Below, piece by piece: positions 36,078-47,458 of a stretch of 64,000 nt of DNA. Position 1 is the stretch's first letter; every line of letters starts with the position of its first letter. The position numbers and the translations under genes are program-made. The notes under the pieces were generated by a model. That model saw nothing but the letters and a program-made list of their open reading frames with translations, did no database searches and had not been told where the DNA came from. The DNA comes from Lepidonotus clava (Eukaryota > Annelida > Polychaeta > Phyllodocida > Polynoidae): NCBI GenBank assembly GCA_936440205.1, contig OW387138.1, forward strand, positions 28,911,541 through 28,975,540, written 5' to 3'.

Positions 36078-36790
36078 GTAAGGGATGCTCAGGGGTTGGG
36101 TTAAATATAGACAGGAGTAGACAGGGCATTAGGTAAGGGGTGCTCAGTGTTTGGTTAAGGATAGATGATAGTAGACAGGGGGATAGGTAAGGGATTGCTC
36201 AGCATTTGGTTAAGGATGGACAACAGTAGACAGGGCATTAGGTAAGGGACGCTCAGTGTTTGGTTAAGGATAGATGATAGTAGACAGGGGGATAGGTAAG
36301 GGATTGCTCAGCATTTGGTTAAGGATGGACAACAGGAGACAGGGCATTAGGTAAGGGATGCTCAGTGTTTGGTTAAGGATAGATGATAGTAGACAGGGGG
36401 ATAGGTAAGGGATTGCTCAGCATTTGGTTAAGGATGGACAACAGTAGACAGGGCATTAGGTAAGGGACGCTCAGTGTTTGGTTAAGTATACACATCAGGA
36501 GACAGGATATTAGGTAAGGGACGCTCAGTGTTTGGTTAAGGATAGACAATAGTAGACAGAGCTTTAGGTAAAGGACACTCAGCGTTTGGTTAAGGATAGA
36601 TAACAGTAAACAGGGCACTAGGTAAGGGACACTCAACGTTTGGTTAAGGATAGACAATAGTAGACAGGGCTTTAATTTAGGTAAGGGACACTCAGCATTT
36701 GGTTAAGGATAGACAACAGAAAACAGAGCATTAGGTAAAGGAAATTCAGCATTTGGTTAAGGATAGACAAGAGTAGAAAGGATTTTGGTA
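36078..36790. repeat. 54-55 bp minisatellite starting at the E4 donor
   Basis: About 13 units. Each contains TTAGGTAAGGGA, GCTCAGTGTTTGGTTAAGGA and a tagacaacagtagacaggg block. The first unit begins at the genuine E4 donor (gtaagggatgctcagggg), so each unit carries a donor-like AG/GTAAGG. The 18-codon period makes repetitive minus-strand frames that are not genes. Confidence 0.85.
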
Positions 36791-36799
36791 GATACATGG

Positions 36800-36876
36800 C
36801 AGCTAAAGCTCTGCCGTCATGTGGGTACCTGCCCCTCATCTCAGCTCTCCCTGTTGACAACAAGCACCTGACAGGG
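36800..36876 (+). pseudogene. Decayed copy 1 of the 3' half of exon E4
   Basis: Sequence matching 'gcagacggccgaagctctgcc' through 'ctggcagaggtaagg' of E4, with substitutions. It reads AKALPSCGYLPLISALP and ends in a donor-like GGG/gtaagg. No acceptor precedes it. Confidence 0.75.
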
Positions 36877-36944
36877 GTAAGGTACACTTAGCTTTTGGTT
36901 AAGGATAGACAACAGTAGACATATCATTAGGTAGACAAGATATT

Positions 36945-37019
36945 GCTGAAGTTCTGCCATCACATGTGTACTTGCCCTTCATGTTGGCTGTCCCTGCCCA
37001 CAACAAGAACCTGGCAGAG
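36945..37019 (+). pseudogene. Copy 2 of the 3' half of exon E4, frame still open
   Basis: Reads AEVLPSHVYLPFMLAVPAHN then KNLAE, in the E4 frame, and keeps the GAG/gtaagg donor. It lacks a convincing acceptor, so it is probably unused. 75 bp, a multiple of three. Confidence 0.75.
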
Positions 37020-37136
37020 GTAAGGAAAGCCCAGTGTTTGGTTAAGGATATACAATAGTAGACAGGGCTTTAGGTAAAGGACACTCAGCATTTGGTTAAG
37101 GATATACAATAGAAGACAGGGCTTTAGGTAGACACG

Positions 37137-37190
37137 CTGCAGGCGAAGCTCTGCCATGGTGTTTGTACCTACCCCTTGTATTAGCAGTGT
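37137..37190 (+). pseudogene. Copy 3 (partial) of exon E4
   Basis: Starts 'gcaggcgaagctctgccatgg' and reads GEALPWCLYLPLVLAV before similarity is lost, without donor. It is followed by unrelated intron. Confidence 0.6.
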
Positions 37191-37479
37191 CATCAAACTT
37201 GTCATAAACGTTTAAGGGCACAGTCAACGTTGACTTTTCATTTGCAACATCTCTAATGGCCGGGAGAAACAAAACCTTTTCACAAACCTGCGCAGTGAAC
37301 CGTTCCACAGCCGCCTTGGTCCCAATACTTTTAGCCTGGTACCGTAGAAATCCACATCCCAACTCAACGATTCAGGCCTATACCTTTAGCAAGGCACCAC
37401 ACATATAAAACAGGAATACGTAAAGCGTTTTTAGTTTTGCATTGACGATCTTCATGTGAAACTATTCATTCCCTTTCAG

Positions 37480-37577
37480 ATTGAGAAGCGTGGTGACGTC
37501 ATAGAGTACGTGGGTCCGTGTTCCGGGGCGGCCCGCACCGGACTCTGCTATGGCTGTAACAAGAGCCCAGGGCCCCA
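37480..37577 (+). CDS. Gene C exon E5, Cys-rich patch
   Basis: 98 bp, phase 0-2, acceptor ttccctttcag, donor CA/gtaagt. Encodes IEKRGDVIEYVGPCSG then AARTGLCYGCNKSPGP. The spacing C-x8-C-x2-C could be part of a metal-binding or disulfide-bonded site, but no known zinc-finger pattern is complete. Most conserved-looking part of gene C. Confidence 0.88.
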
Positions 37578-38024
37578 GTAAGTATGGGCGAAGGATTCGT
37601 AGTTGGGCTATTAGTAAATTGGGTTTTGATTGTTTGAAGACATATTCATATATACCGATTGGCATGGTCAGGTCTATTTTAACCCTTTCCCTCCTGCAGA
37701 TGTCTGAATATAAGTTCCAGACTGCACTCCATTCCATTTACAATACCTTTCTACATTTAATTCTTATTGACAAAAAACTATTTCAGTCTTAAAGCCAAAT
37801 AATATATGGAGGAAAATGACACATACCATTAACAACTTCTATTAGTCATTCCACGTGAAAGATGGTGATCCAAGAATGTGGTTATATTTGTATGCATCAT
37901 ATCATTAAAGAGTTTACGTTAGTGACTATCATTTCCAACAAGAAAAGTATACGATGCTCTAGCTAATCAAACTATGAAAGTGTGAAATTGCCCATCATTC
38001 TGTTGACCTTCTCTTGCTTTCCAG

Positions 38025-38170
38025 TATCCACCAGGACAAGCCGATGCGCACTGGAGGAGGTTTCACCTACTACCGGAGAGACAGGCCTGCCGCCCAGAGA
38101 CCCAAGAAGAACCCGGTCAACTGGAAGGTCACCATCAGGGGAAAGCCCCTCAAGTACGCCTTCCATGAGG
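38025..38170 (+). CDS. Gene C exon E6
   Basis: 146 bp, phase 2-1, acceptor cttgctttccag, donor GAGG/gtaagg. Encodes HIHQDKPMRTGGGFTYYRRD, then a basic stretch RPAAQRPKKNPVNWKVTIRG and KPLKYAFHEG. Aromatic and basic residues alternate as in a beta-rich domain. It continues directly from the Cys patch of E5. Confidence 0.88.
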
Positions 38171-38299
38171 GTAAGGACACCGTTCTCCTATCGGAAAAGA
38201 TAATTAACGGTACTTTTGCACTGAAGCTAAGTGCAAGCTGTGAATTTTGTCCTATTAAGCGGATGTAGTGTGTTGTGAACAGTGGCAGTAAAGCAAAGT

Positions 38300-38648
38300 A
38301 AGGCCCTGGCTCCACTGCCCAATGATCGAGTTGAGTTGAGTTGAGTTGAGTTGGGCTCAGTCTCATAGTGGAGCCGGTATTATGACTAGAGTCATAGCAT
38401 TTTGCTAAGACTGGATTGTCGGGTCTTAGATCTTGAGATGTTGAAGATGTACGACTAGATGGTCAGGTCCTAGGAGGGGGTGCAGTAGATATGCCTATAT
38501 ACCATAAAGACCCCATGCTACGACCATCGGGTCGTACCTTGTGGCATGGCATAGATCCTGAGTACGACCAGACAGTCGTAGTCTCTGGCGCCATCAAAAC
38601 CTACGACAGTCGAGTTGAGATCAGTTGTTCAGTGGAGCTGGGGCTTTA
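38300..38648. mobile_element. MITE with AAAGCCCYRGCTCCACTG-type ends
   Basis: AAGGCCCTGGCTCCACTG at the left is mirrored by CAGTGGAGCTGGGGCTTT at the right. A (GAGTT)n microsatellite lies at 38329-38356 and the interior has small palindromes around TACGAC. No coding. Confidence 0.7.
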
Positions 38649-39161
38649 GTGTAGAAATGGTTAGTGACACCCATGCAAGCGGGTTTTACGCGAAGTAGGT
38701 GTGAAACAAATCGACTAATGAGATTCCCATGATAAACAGGTGATAAGAGGTATGAGTCATCTTGCTGGCACCGAGAACATGAAAATACAATGTAAAATCT
38801 ACTTCCTGAGAGATCACTCAGAACTCATAGAAGCTACGACCTGTAACATAAAGTGTTTTGATAGTATACGGATAGAATTGATTAAAACTTTAGAGGGTCA
38901 AAGGTTTAATCCTAGACATAATTGATACTGGTCAATGTACTGAAACTTCTTGATTGAATTTCACCATTTCTAACATGAAGCTCCCATGGCATCTTTAAGG
39001 TATAAATGGCTGAAGTCTCCTCTGTGTTAGCAGCTTATGGAGCAATTCAGTCAAAATGACCAAATGGCAGTTCTGGGACTACAGGTAATTTTAACTCTCT
39101 AAAGTGGTTTGTGTCTGTATGCAATACCTATCTGGCTAATCTTTCGGTTCATTTTCCATAG

Positions 39162-39347
39162 GTGCAGCTCCAGTGCCTGACCTTGACAAGTATGAGGTGT
39201 CAGTGCGCATGACCGGAAATGGAGACCAAGATGGCGGCCGGCCCATTTTCGTCCTCACCGAAAAGGAGCCAAGCAGGCCAGAGATAGGCGAGGATAGTTC
39301 TGATGACGTACACCAGGAGGCAGAGCTAGAAGATGGCGAACCTGAAG
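39162..39347 (+). CDS. Gene C exon E7
   Basis: 186 bp, phase 1-1, acceptor ttcattttccatag, donor GAAG/gtaaac. Encodes GAAPVPDLDKYEVSVRMTGN, then GDQDGGRPIFVLTEKEP, then an acidic tail (EDSSDDVHQEAELEDGEPE). Probably the end of the folded N-terminal part and the beginning of the disordered region. Confidence 0.87.
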
Positions 39348-39552
39348 GTAAACTGGCCATGTTGTTTACTCCACCATATACCATTCTTTAAAGGGATCCA
39401 AAACCAACATAGTTGAGAACATTAAGCTATTCTAGATTATGTTTTTCCAATTTTCGTGGTTTAGATTCTACCACGTGCCCGAGTTAGGCTCAGGTAATGG
39501 TTTGACATAGTTGATTGAAGTATAACAGTATATACATCAGAACAGTATACTC

Positions 39553-39611
39553 AATTTTGATCACCAATTTCCCTTTAAGTAATACTTAAAGGGAAATTGG
39601 TGATCAAAATT
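39553..39611. repeat. 28 bp near-perfect inverted repeat with 3-nt loop
   Basis: Left arm AATTTTGATCACCAATTTCC continuing to CTTTAAGT, right arm its exact mirror, centre AAT. Such a tight hairpin looks like a collapsed foldback element, made of two TIRs with no interior. Confidence 0.8.
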
Positions 39612-40139
39612 CTCAAAGATTGTACAGAAAAGTAAGTCTGTTTTGTTATGTAGTAGCCAATCTGTTGTCTTATAACTATGATAACAAAGGATATGCATTT
39701 GACCAAGCTGTAATTCTCCAAAAGGGACCTTTTGGGGTATATAAGAATCCCCTTAAATGATGCCTCAAGGCATCTGGCGTCTTGAAAGGGTTAAGGGCAA
39801 AGACAGGATTTTGAGCTGGGTGCCTTGTACTGGTTTGTGGGTCTTGAGAGTGTTCATGTATGTGTGTCGGGGACCGGGCTGGACAGATATCTTATATTGT
39901 AATATACTATGTTCTTTTATCATAACTGTTATGTGAGCATGTAGATGTCCTGGGTCGTCTTGTTGCTCCCCTTAAAGCACCTTCCCCAGGCCTCCCAAGT
40001 TCAGTCTGGGCTGTCATTGGGTTGGCAGGTGCTGAAGTTGCCTATCATCCCCAAGGCTGTGTTGGGGCTTGTAATTGTGTGCTCGTATTCATTCTTTTGG
40101 TCTCTTTCTCAAGCATAAGACAACAACAGATCAGATGTT

Positions 40140-40961
40140 CACTGTTGAGTGCAAAATTAGAACTTTTTAGACCTTCAATTTTGTAAATGGGGCCATTGAG
40201 GTTCATTAAAGGGAGGAGCCAGTGACTTTGAATTAGCAGAGTGCCATGACCGTGATCATATGAGGAGTCATCATACCAATTTTCATACATTTATCTGTAA
40301 CAGTTTTCATTTTATTCAAACTTTTCTGAATAATTATTCAGTCTCCCTGTGTGCATCCTGATGCACCTTGCACAGAGCATTATCTGTGTGTGACGTCACA
40401 AGCAGGACAGTTGAAAAATTATAAAAATGCAAAAAATGCAATAAGAAAATTTATATGTTTTTAATGTTCATTATAAATCTAAAAGAAATCAAAATGACCA
40501 AATTAAATGATTTATAAAAGAAAATATGAAAATATATGTTTTTGATGGATTTTAGAAATTTGAAATTTGAATATAACTGTCATTTGTGTGACGTCACACA
40601 CAGACATCCTGTGTCAGGTGTGCAGGGGATTCAATGTGTGATCTGATATATAGACAAGGTTTTCTATGCAATATATTAATTTTATAATTATAGAATTGTT
40701 TTGCACCCATATTTAAGCATCATATCTACTGTATGACATGAGAATTTTACAGAATAAGAATTTCACTGGCCCCTCTCTTTAAAAGGCTTAGGATATGTCA
40801 CTTTTCCAATACCTTTGCAAGATCTTTGATAAATTTCTAGAGGTCAGCTGAACAAGGTGTGGAAAGGTCTTGTAAAGGTGACCTTTCCATTAACTTTAGC
40901 GCACCTCAATGGCCCCATTTACAGAAACCTAAAGGTCTTAAAGGTCTTTTTTCATGCAGTG
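40140..40961. mobile_element. TIR element family M1, copy 1
   Basis: The inverted ends include TTTGTAAATGGGGCCATT..AGGT (left) and its mirror with CTCAATGGCCCCATTTACAG (right), outer CACTG/CAGTG. The interior is AT-rich with no ORF. It carries two GTGTGACGTCACA palindromes (about 40389-40400 and 40587-40598). Same family as 41777-43395 and 45800-46006. Confidence 0.75.
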
Positions 40962-41128
40962 TAAGCAGAAAATTACTACAATGTTGTTATACTACTCCAT
41001 GCTTGCTTAGGTACATAGTACGTTTCTCAGAGAAGTGTACGTTGGTTTGATTCGCCTGTACGTATGAGTCTTATTTCTGTAGTTGGCTGAGACTAATGGG
41101 CCTCCGGCTGTGACATGTTGGCTTTCAG

Positions 41129-41215
41129 AGGTAGAGGTAGAGGGTGAGGTAGAGGAGACAGAGGAGCCTGTCTCCGCTCACATAGACCCTGCTGGCCCTG
41201 GAGAACCTGCTGCAG
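41129..41215 (+). CDS. Gene C exon E8 (acidic)
   Basis: 87 bp, phase 1-1, donor GCAG/gtagaa. Encodes EVEVEGEVEETEEPVSAHID then PAGPGEPAA. I use the acceptor ttggctttcag at 41128 because it preserves phase with E7. A better-looking acceptor (ttatttctgtag) at 41082 would give an open longer exon in phase 0, which E7 does not supply. Confidence 0.65.
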
Positions 41216-41776
41216 GTAGAACACAACCCTCACCCATCTCCCCCTGCTCTTTACAGGTTATGGTACTTCTTAGAAATAATAAATGGCCCACACGTAATAA
41301 GTGTATTACATTTGAGTTTATGAATTTTTATGAAATTCTTTGCCAGAGTATTTTCAGAAAAATAACAACAATAGAAACCGTTATAGAATGGTTCTTTTCG
41401 ACCCATATAACTTTGAAGACTATGGATCAGTTCTGGGTTTTTCCTAATTGATAATTGAAAATTGTGAATTCTATGTTTACCAAAAAAATACAGTCACCTA
41501 GATGCAGTTTTATATAGCAGTTAAATTCTGTGATGACGAGTACCATAATTCTTCTTAATTTCGTAACCGATTAGGCTCATCGTGTGAATTTTGATAAGTG
41601 CATCTTTAAATTAATTGTGTAAAGACAAACAATACCTATATTTAATAATCTTTCACATCTTAGTTTACCATGACATTAGAACTTTCCGTAAAGTACAGAA
41701 TCTCGTAGAATGAGGCCTCCAATCAAAGTTTACTTGCTTGACCTAACCAGTTACGAAAATGTGGTCCCTGACCCTA

Positions 41777-43395
41777 CACTGCGTGAAATAAGATCTTTAA
41801 TGAAGGCATATTTTGTAAATATGCCCACTAAGGTACATTAAAGGTCATGAAGTTCACGTTTACAGGAGTTTCACAAGATGTTTACATGAGGCTTATACAA
41901 TCCTATGTTAAGTGTTGCATATGGGTAGAAAAAAAGTGAAAAAACAAAATCGGAATTACAAGTTTAATTGTAATATTTTCTCAAAAGACAGGTGTTATTC
42001 TGTCCTCTTGAAAAAAATTGGCTCGTTAAATTTCTTCATAATAGAGATATGACACTTCAAAGATACATATTATGATATATTTGACCAAAATGGGATAAAA
42101 AGCTTTCTTTTATGTTCCTTTATTGAACAACTTAGAACTGATATGTGACCCTCTATAACAATGTGATAGCCCCTTTTTGTGAATTTCACATTGAAGAGTA
42201 GTATCTTAGCTTTCAAACGATACCAAAATTATCAAAATATGATAATTATTTATGGAGTTAGAGTCATAGTAACATAGGAGTGTCAGTGTCCCTGAAAATT
42301 ATTTTTCTCACTTGGCCATCTAATGTGGAGTATATAATAGATACTGTAAAGGTAAAATCTCTCGTAGATACTATTTTGGCAAAATCACCACCACTGATCC
42401 AAAAATCAATTAATTGATATCTGGTTTAAAATTTTTGAACATGAAAAATTTCACCGGTAACTGTGTCTAGCTTGAATTGATTAATTTTATAATAATTTGC
42501 TATCAGTGGTAGATATATCATTTCAAAATCTCTCGTAGATACATCTCTCGTAGATACTATTTTGCTATTCCTGTCCTCCTGGAGCCTTTTATAATGAGTG
42601 TAGATAACTAAAATTCAGGATATTTAAGTTTGAATAGTAGATCTATCATAATTTCTTTGTTTTTCTCTTCTGAATAATCTCTTTCATTGCTAAACCTCAT
42701 CTCTCGTAGATACCCCCCTTAAATATATGGGCAAAAAGTGCATATTATAGCAGTCAGACAATTTTTATTTTAATCAAAACATTATCTTTCAGTGTTTTTT
42801 CTAATGGGGCTAAGTGCCCCAGACATTTTAGTACAGAAAATACAGGCCTAGCATTATTTTCTGAACCAAAATGCCTAGTGTCTTTAAAAATCTCTCGTAG
42901 ATACTAAAAAGAGTGGACATTTTCCATTAAAGTAGAAAAAATATACATTCTTAGATTAGGATACATTAAAAATCATAAAACTGTAAGGAGTTATAGTAAG
43001 AACACAGCACGATATGAAATTGGGCTGTAAATTAATTATTTTGACATCTGCAGTATTAAAGGGAAAAAATAATTCTCTGTGGACATGGAGTTTTGAGGGT
43101 TTTGAGGGTACATGACACTTCAACAAATTAAAAGTTCAATTCTAACACATACCTGATTAACATTCCTATATATCAAAGAATTGGTTTCAACATAAGGATC
43201 TTAGAAATTTGAATTGCCAAGGAAAAATGAGTAAGTGAAAAAAGTTATAAGCCTTTCAATGTTGAAGACACCCAATGCAACACTTAACATAGATTGTGCC
43301 AAGAGAACTTTACAGAATTTCCATGACCTTTAATATATCTTAATGGTCCCATTTACAAATTCAAAATGTCATTAAAGGTTTATTTTTATTGAGTG
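41777..43395. mobile_element. TIR element family M1, copy 2 (1.6 kb)
   Basis: The left end CACTGCGTGAAATAAGATC and following cttta..TTTTGTAAAT..GGTACATTAAAGGTCATG are mirrored at the right end (CATGACCTTTAATATATC...TCCCATTTACAAATTC, outer GAGTG). The interior is noncoding but holds five exact copies of ATCTCTCGTAGATAC. Longest copy of the family in this window. Confidence 0.75.
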
Positions 43396-43963
43396 TTATA
43401 CATGTTGTGTGTTCATTGGTAAGGAATGACTCCTTTATTGTGGCACTGTAAATAGATGCAAATATGTCAAGTTTAATTCAAAATAAGCTTGTACATGCGC
43501 CGCGTACCAAAGAGTTCAGGTTATGGGTTATTAATGATAAGTGTATCTATGTTGGGTGCAACATGTTGGTATTAAGGTACATCAAGAGAGCTACCATTCA
43601 CCTATGTACATTGTTGCACTGCTGTCAACATTTTATGTGTGAGAGCAAATATGCGAGCTTTGCAAGTATGATATGATGGGCATACAGCTATGCTTTCGTT
43701 TTAACTAAATGTTTTAGGGTTGGTTCATAATTACTCATAATTAATGTTTCAGGTCATTAGTATCTCTCTTTATTATACCTTTTCAGTGAAGAATTCAATA
43801 TATTTCTCATAGAAGAAAACATATTGGACCGACATAAATTGAGACTACTGAGGAAATTCTTTGGGATGCTTTTGAACTTGATAAATCCATGGAAAAGCTA
43901 TTGCAACGTAAACTCCTGATGTGATGAAATGAAGTGTTGGACGGAAGATCTATTCTTTTTCAG

Positions 43964-44029
43964 GAGACGGGAAGAAAGGAGCAAGAGTTTCATTTCTACC
44001 AGGGAGAGACAGAGGCAAACTTTATAAAG
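43964..44029 (+). CDS. Gene C exon E9
   Basis: 66 bp, phase 1-1, acceptor tattctttttcag, donor AAAG/gtcagt. Encodes GDGKKGARVSFLPGRDRGKL plus YK. Strong acceptor and correct phase support it. Confidence 0.78.
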
Positions 44030-45530
44030 GTCAGTATCATCCTTATTTCATAATGCCAGCGAAGAAGTTTTTATATATTCCCTCTCTCTTATTCATACAA
44101 TGTTGAGAAGTTAATGTAAATGTAGAAACGGGAGCCATCCATTATATCCATTATATTTCTGAGTGTAGCATACTTTGTGGTTAAAAGCGTATCCGTATCT
44201 CCATTGATTCCATTGCAAATGGTCATTTTTTTGGTGATTATTTCATATTTTGTCAAGACTTAATACATGTATCTTTTTGTTGTTGTGTGTCTATGTTTCA
44301 TTCGTGTTATTAACCTAAAGTAAGATTTCCAACAGAGAGACGAGTTTTCCAGTTACCTAAGTTCGAGTGCGAGAGACTACCAGCGTGACATCTCAGAACA
44401 CCTTAGCATTAAAACACCAACTAAAATTGAGCCATTAAATGTTTCAAATAATCATATCTGGAATATACCCTATATACTACTTAAACCATTTTTTAAAAAT
44501 GTATAAATATTGAACACAAACTGAATAGAAGTGATAAACGATGGGCCTAGAAATAGACAATACTGACTGGTGGAATAGTGTAAGCTATTCGTAGATGTCT
44601 CACTGGTAGCATCCAATTTCATTTGTGACCAACATAATTGATACTTTTATTCATTACGTCTTTTTTCTCAGGTACATCTCTTGATTGAAGTTATACCTTT
44701 CTCAGTTCCCATCTCACGTTGTAAATACTTGTGTTTCTATCATGTTTCTTTAATTTATGTCGTTTGTCATTAATTATGTTATACATATTATTTTTCTTTC
44801 ATTACTTTGTCTCTTAAAGATTGATGTGTGCAATGTATAACAATGTTAGAAACACGTATTTGGTACTCCAATTGAGTCATGGCAGGAATATTGATGCAAA
44901 TGCTTCCTAGAAATGTTATTTAAGTAGGGTGATGTTGTATATATGTCTATTCATATGTATATATATACTTGTTTTTCGTTTTGACCTTTGCACATAAGAA
45001 ATTAACACCTGCTAGAATACTCTTCAAAGTCAAATAAACTCGTATCAACCATTCTCACTTTCCCAAAGACCCACAACCCATGTATTGTTAGTAAGGTATA
45101 TAGTTTGTACAACTTGAAGGAGCTCGAGGTACTCATTGAGTGTTTCAACTCAACTATATTGTCAAAAATGATAAAGAGTGTTTCCATTGAAGGATGCCGG
45201 CAGAAACCCGGGTCAAAAATCTAGCAAAGTTAATAAATATTGGTCATTAGTACTCTAATTGAACTAGAATTTCGGCCGGAGCACTCAATTATATTGGTTC
45301 CCCCTTCAGGACAAATCCACATCTGGCATCTGTTTCTTATATAAGCTGTTCAGCACAATAACTAACTGACCTATACTACAAAATTGGTTATGAAACAGGA
45401 TCTGAAATAGTGACCATTCAAGAACCTCAATGCTTTTGTATATTACCCAACTTGAATCCATTCCGTGTACTTCCACATCTAACTTTGAGCTGATATGGTC
45501 ACCTCGTTCTACTTACTGCCTCTAATACAG
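44030..45530. other. Gene C intron, nothing recognised
   Basis: AT-rich intron. A short open segment behind an acceptor-like site at 44333 meets an in-phase stop after 17 codons and is not taken as an internal exon. Confidence 0.45.
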
Positions 45531-45656
45531 AAGGAAACAAGGTCAACACTGCGCATGCTCAGGGACCTGAATCGAAGGGCTCAGTGGACAAACCGAATGT
45601 GTCCGCTGACCATGGCCCTCAGCTGCCTCTGTTAAAGCGGAGAAGGGCAGCTCAAG
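45531..45656 (+). CDS. Gene C exon E10
   Basis: 126 bp, phase 1-1, acceptor ctctaatacag, donor CAAG/gtgggg (a phase 0 alternative CAAGGTGGG/gtatga exists). Encodes a polar segment containing GNKVNTAHAQGPESKGS and ending LPLLKRRRAAQ. The basic cluster KRRR could act as a localisation signal (inference). Confidence 0.75.
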
Positions 45657-45799
45657 GTGGGGTATGAGTGAGGGTGTGAGGGGTGTGGTTTGGGGTCATG
45701 GAACTCTACTATGATAGCATCTTGCTACCAGGACTTATTCTGCTCGGGATTTTGGTTGTGTTTAAAAAGAAGTAACGCCACGCGAACATAGATTTTGAC

Positions 45800-46006
45800 T
45801 GAACTTTGACTTTTGTAAATGGGGCCATTTAGGTACATTAAGATAATGCAAAGGTTACCTTTAAAGGACCTTTCCAGAATTGAAAAGGTCATTCGGAAAT
45901 TCTTGAAGAGGTAGCCTTTTTATTAATATCAATGTACCTCTAATAAACCTTAATGGCCACATTTACAAAATCTGAAGGTCAGTAAAGGTCTATATTTTGT
46001 GCCCTG
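45800..46006. mobile_element. TIR element family M1, copy 3 (short)
   Basis: CTTTTGTAAATGGGGCCATT and GGTACATTAAG on the left are mirrored by CTTAATGGCCACATTTACAAAA on the right. About 0.2 kb, the shortest derivative of the family. Confidence 0.75.
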
Positions 46007-46401
46007 AGCTAGCATTACTAGATTTCATGTGTAATAGAATATCTGTTTTTGAGTGTTTTCTTTCTCTCTGTCCATGAAACTGATCGATCTAAAAGGTGAA
46101 GCAAAGTAATACGTCTGGGATATTGTCTTGAGATGAGTCTTTTAAGTAGAGGAAAATTATCCTGAATGGGAGATTGAGAAGCATTTCATAGAAAATACTC
46201 AATTTGCAAAAATATTCTTTTGCTGCTTCTAATGTAATATGGAAAAACGAAACTCAAAAAATGAAAAGTTACAGTAGTTTTTATCAAACTTAATAGCGAT
46301 ATAGATAACATGATTACATTTACAGCGAGCTTAGCAATAAATTAACCATAATACTGGATATCTCTACTTTGCTTTTAAACTTAACTGATGTTTCATCATA
46401 G

Positions 46402-46464
46402 GTCCAGACTCTCAGGTCCTCCGGGCAGAGTCCCCCCTGCGCACACTGCCTCCTGTAGGTCAAG
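46402..46464 (+). CDS. Gene C exon E11
   Basis: 63 bp, phase 1-1, acceptor tgtttcatcatag. Two donors keep the phase: GTAG/gtcaag after 46458 and CAAG/gtagtt after 46464. Encodes GPDSQVLRAESPLRTLPPV (plus GQ with the later donor). Possible 6 bp alternative donor use. Confidence 0.7.
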
Positions 46465-47055
46465 GTAGTTAGATCTTTACTGCTAGAAGAATGGTTTTCT
46501 AGTTTGGTCTCTTTCCCCCTTATTTTCTTGTTTAAAGTTACTTCATATCTTCACGTGAATACATTTTCTTCTCTCTTTTGTTGAATGATGTTGCTGGTGT
46601 GGTTTTCAGTTTCATTATTGTTTCATGGAATTGGAAACTCGTTCAGAACGTGTCGGTGGTTTATTGATCCATTTTTTAAAGCTGGACCTACACTATGACT
46701 TCACAACCCGAATCGACCGTCAGGGAGTGATGGATAGAAAAAAATCAGCTAGTCTGTGCCGATATTAAGCTTGATGTTCATGTAAACATATCTCAGGTAC
46801 AAAACCAAGGCTTCATAGCTAGAGAATGTTAAAATGTGCATCTTCCTTAACATCGCATTTAAGAATGGTTAACTTCTTAATCATAAAGAAATGTAAAGTT
46901 TGGGTGTTTTAATAGTTTGCATGCTGCATATTCCCAACAACACCTGCATATATATATTCAAAGAAGGAAACAATATAGGGCTTCTCATTGGGGGCTGCTG
47001 TTTGATATCTATGTGCTCTTTATGTATTAAGATCGCTCAATGATTTTCTCTACAG

Positions 47056-47127
47056 AGGCAAGAACTATTCTGAGAAACAAGTCTCGAATAGAGAAACTTC
47101 GCTCGGGCTCGGAGTCATCCGAATTGG
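47056..47127 (+). CDS. Gene C exon E12
   Basis: 72 bp, phase 1-1, acceptor gattttctctacag, donor TTGG/gtatac. Encodes EARTILRNKSRIEKLRSGSE then SSEL, a basic amphipathic stretch. Confidence 0.75.
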
Positions 47128-47458
47128 GTATACTATGTGACGTTAGAAAACCAAAATTCTTGAACCAAAAATGCCCTATTCTTAGGCCTATATTTCTACA
47201 TCCCGATTTTGCTGTCGATTTTAAAATGGTAAAATTGGGAGTTAAAGTTAGACATAGGCATGTGATATATCGTTAGACATATTTTACAATTCTCTTTTGG
47301 GTGGGTTATAAAATGCAAGGTTTCGCGCATTGTTCTCAAATTGGGAATCGCAGCATCAAAATCGGAATGTGGAATATAGGCTTTAATTCATTTCCGAAAT
47401 CGACAAGATTGCTTTATAATGGGTTATTTCTCACAGGGTTTGGTTCTCAACGATTGAT

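Noticed and set aside
36373-36887. Repetitive minus-strand frames with LSILNQTLSVPYL-type repeats
   Set aside because: The 54 bp period equals 18 codons, so any open frame in the minisatellite repeats itself. It is a by-product of the array.
41083-41128. Longer version of exon E8 from the better acceptor at 41082
   Set aside because: It would start in phase 0, while E7 ends in phase 1 with no alternative donor visible. Transcript data could reverse this.
42357-42904. The five ATCTCTCGTAGATAC copies as a CRISPR-like array
   Set aside because: Spacing is irregular (0 to about 176 bp), the repeats are only 15 bp, and the setting is a eukaryotic transposon inside an intron.
44334-44386. Possible gene C exon behind acceptor tttccaacag
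   Set aside because: In the phase supplied by E9 it meets TGA after 17 codons. It could be an alternative terminal exon, but no polyadenylation signal stands out.
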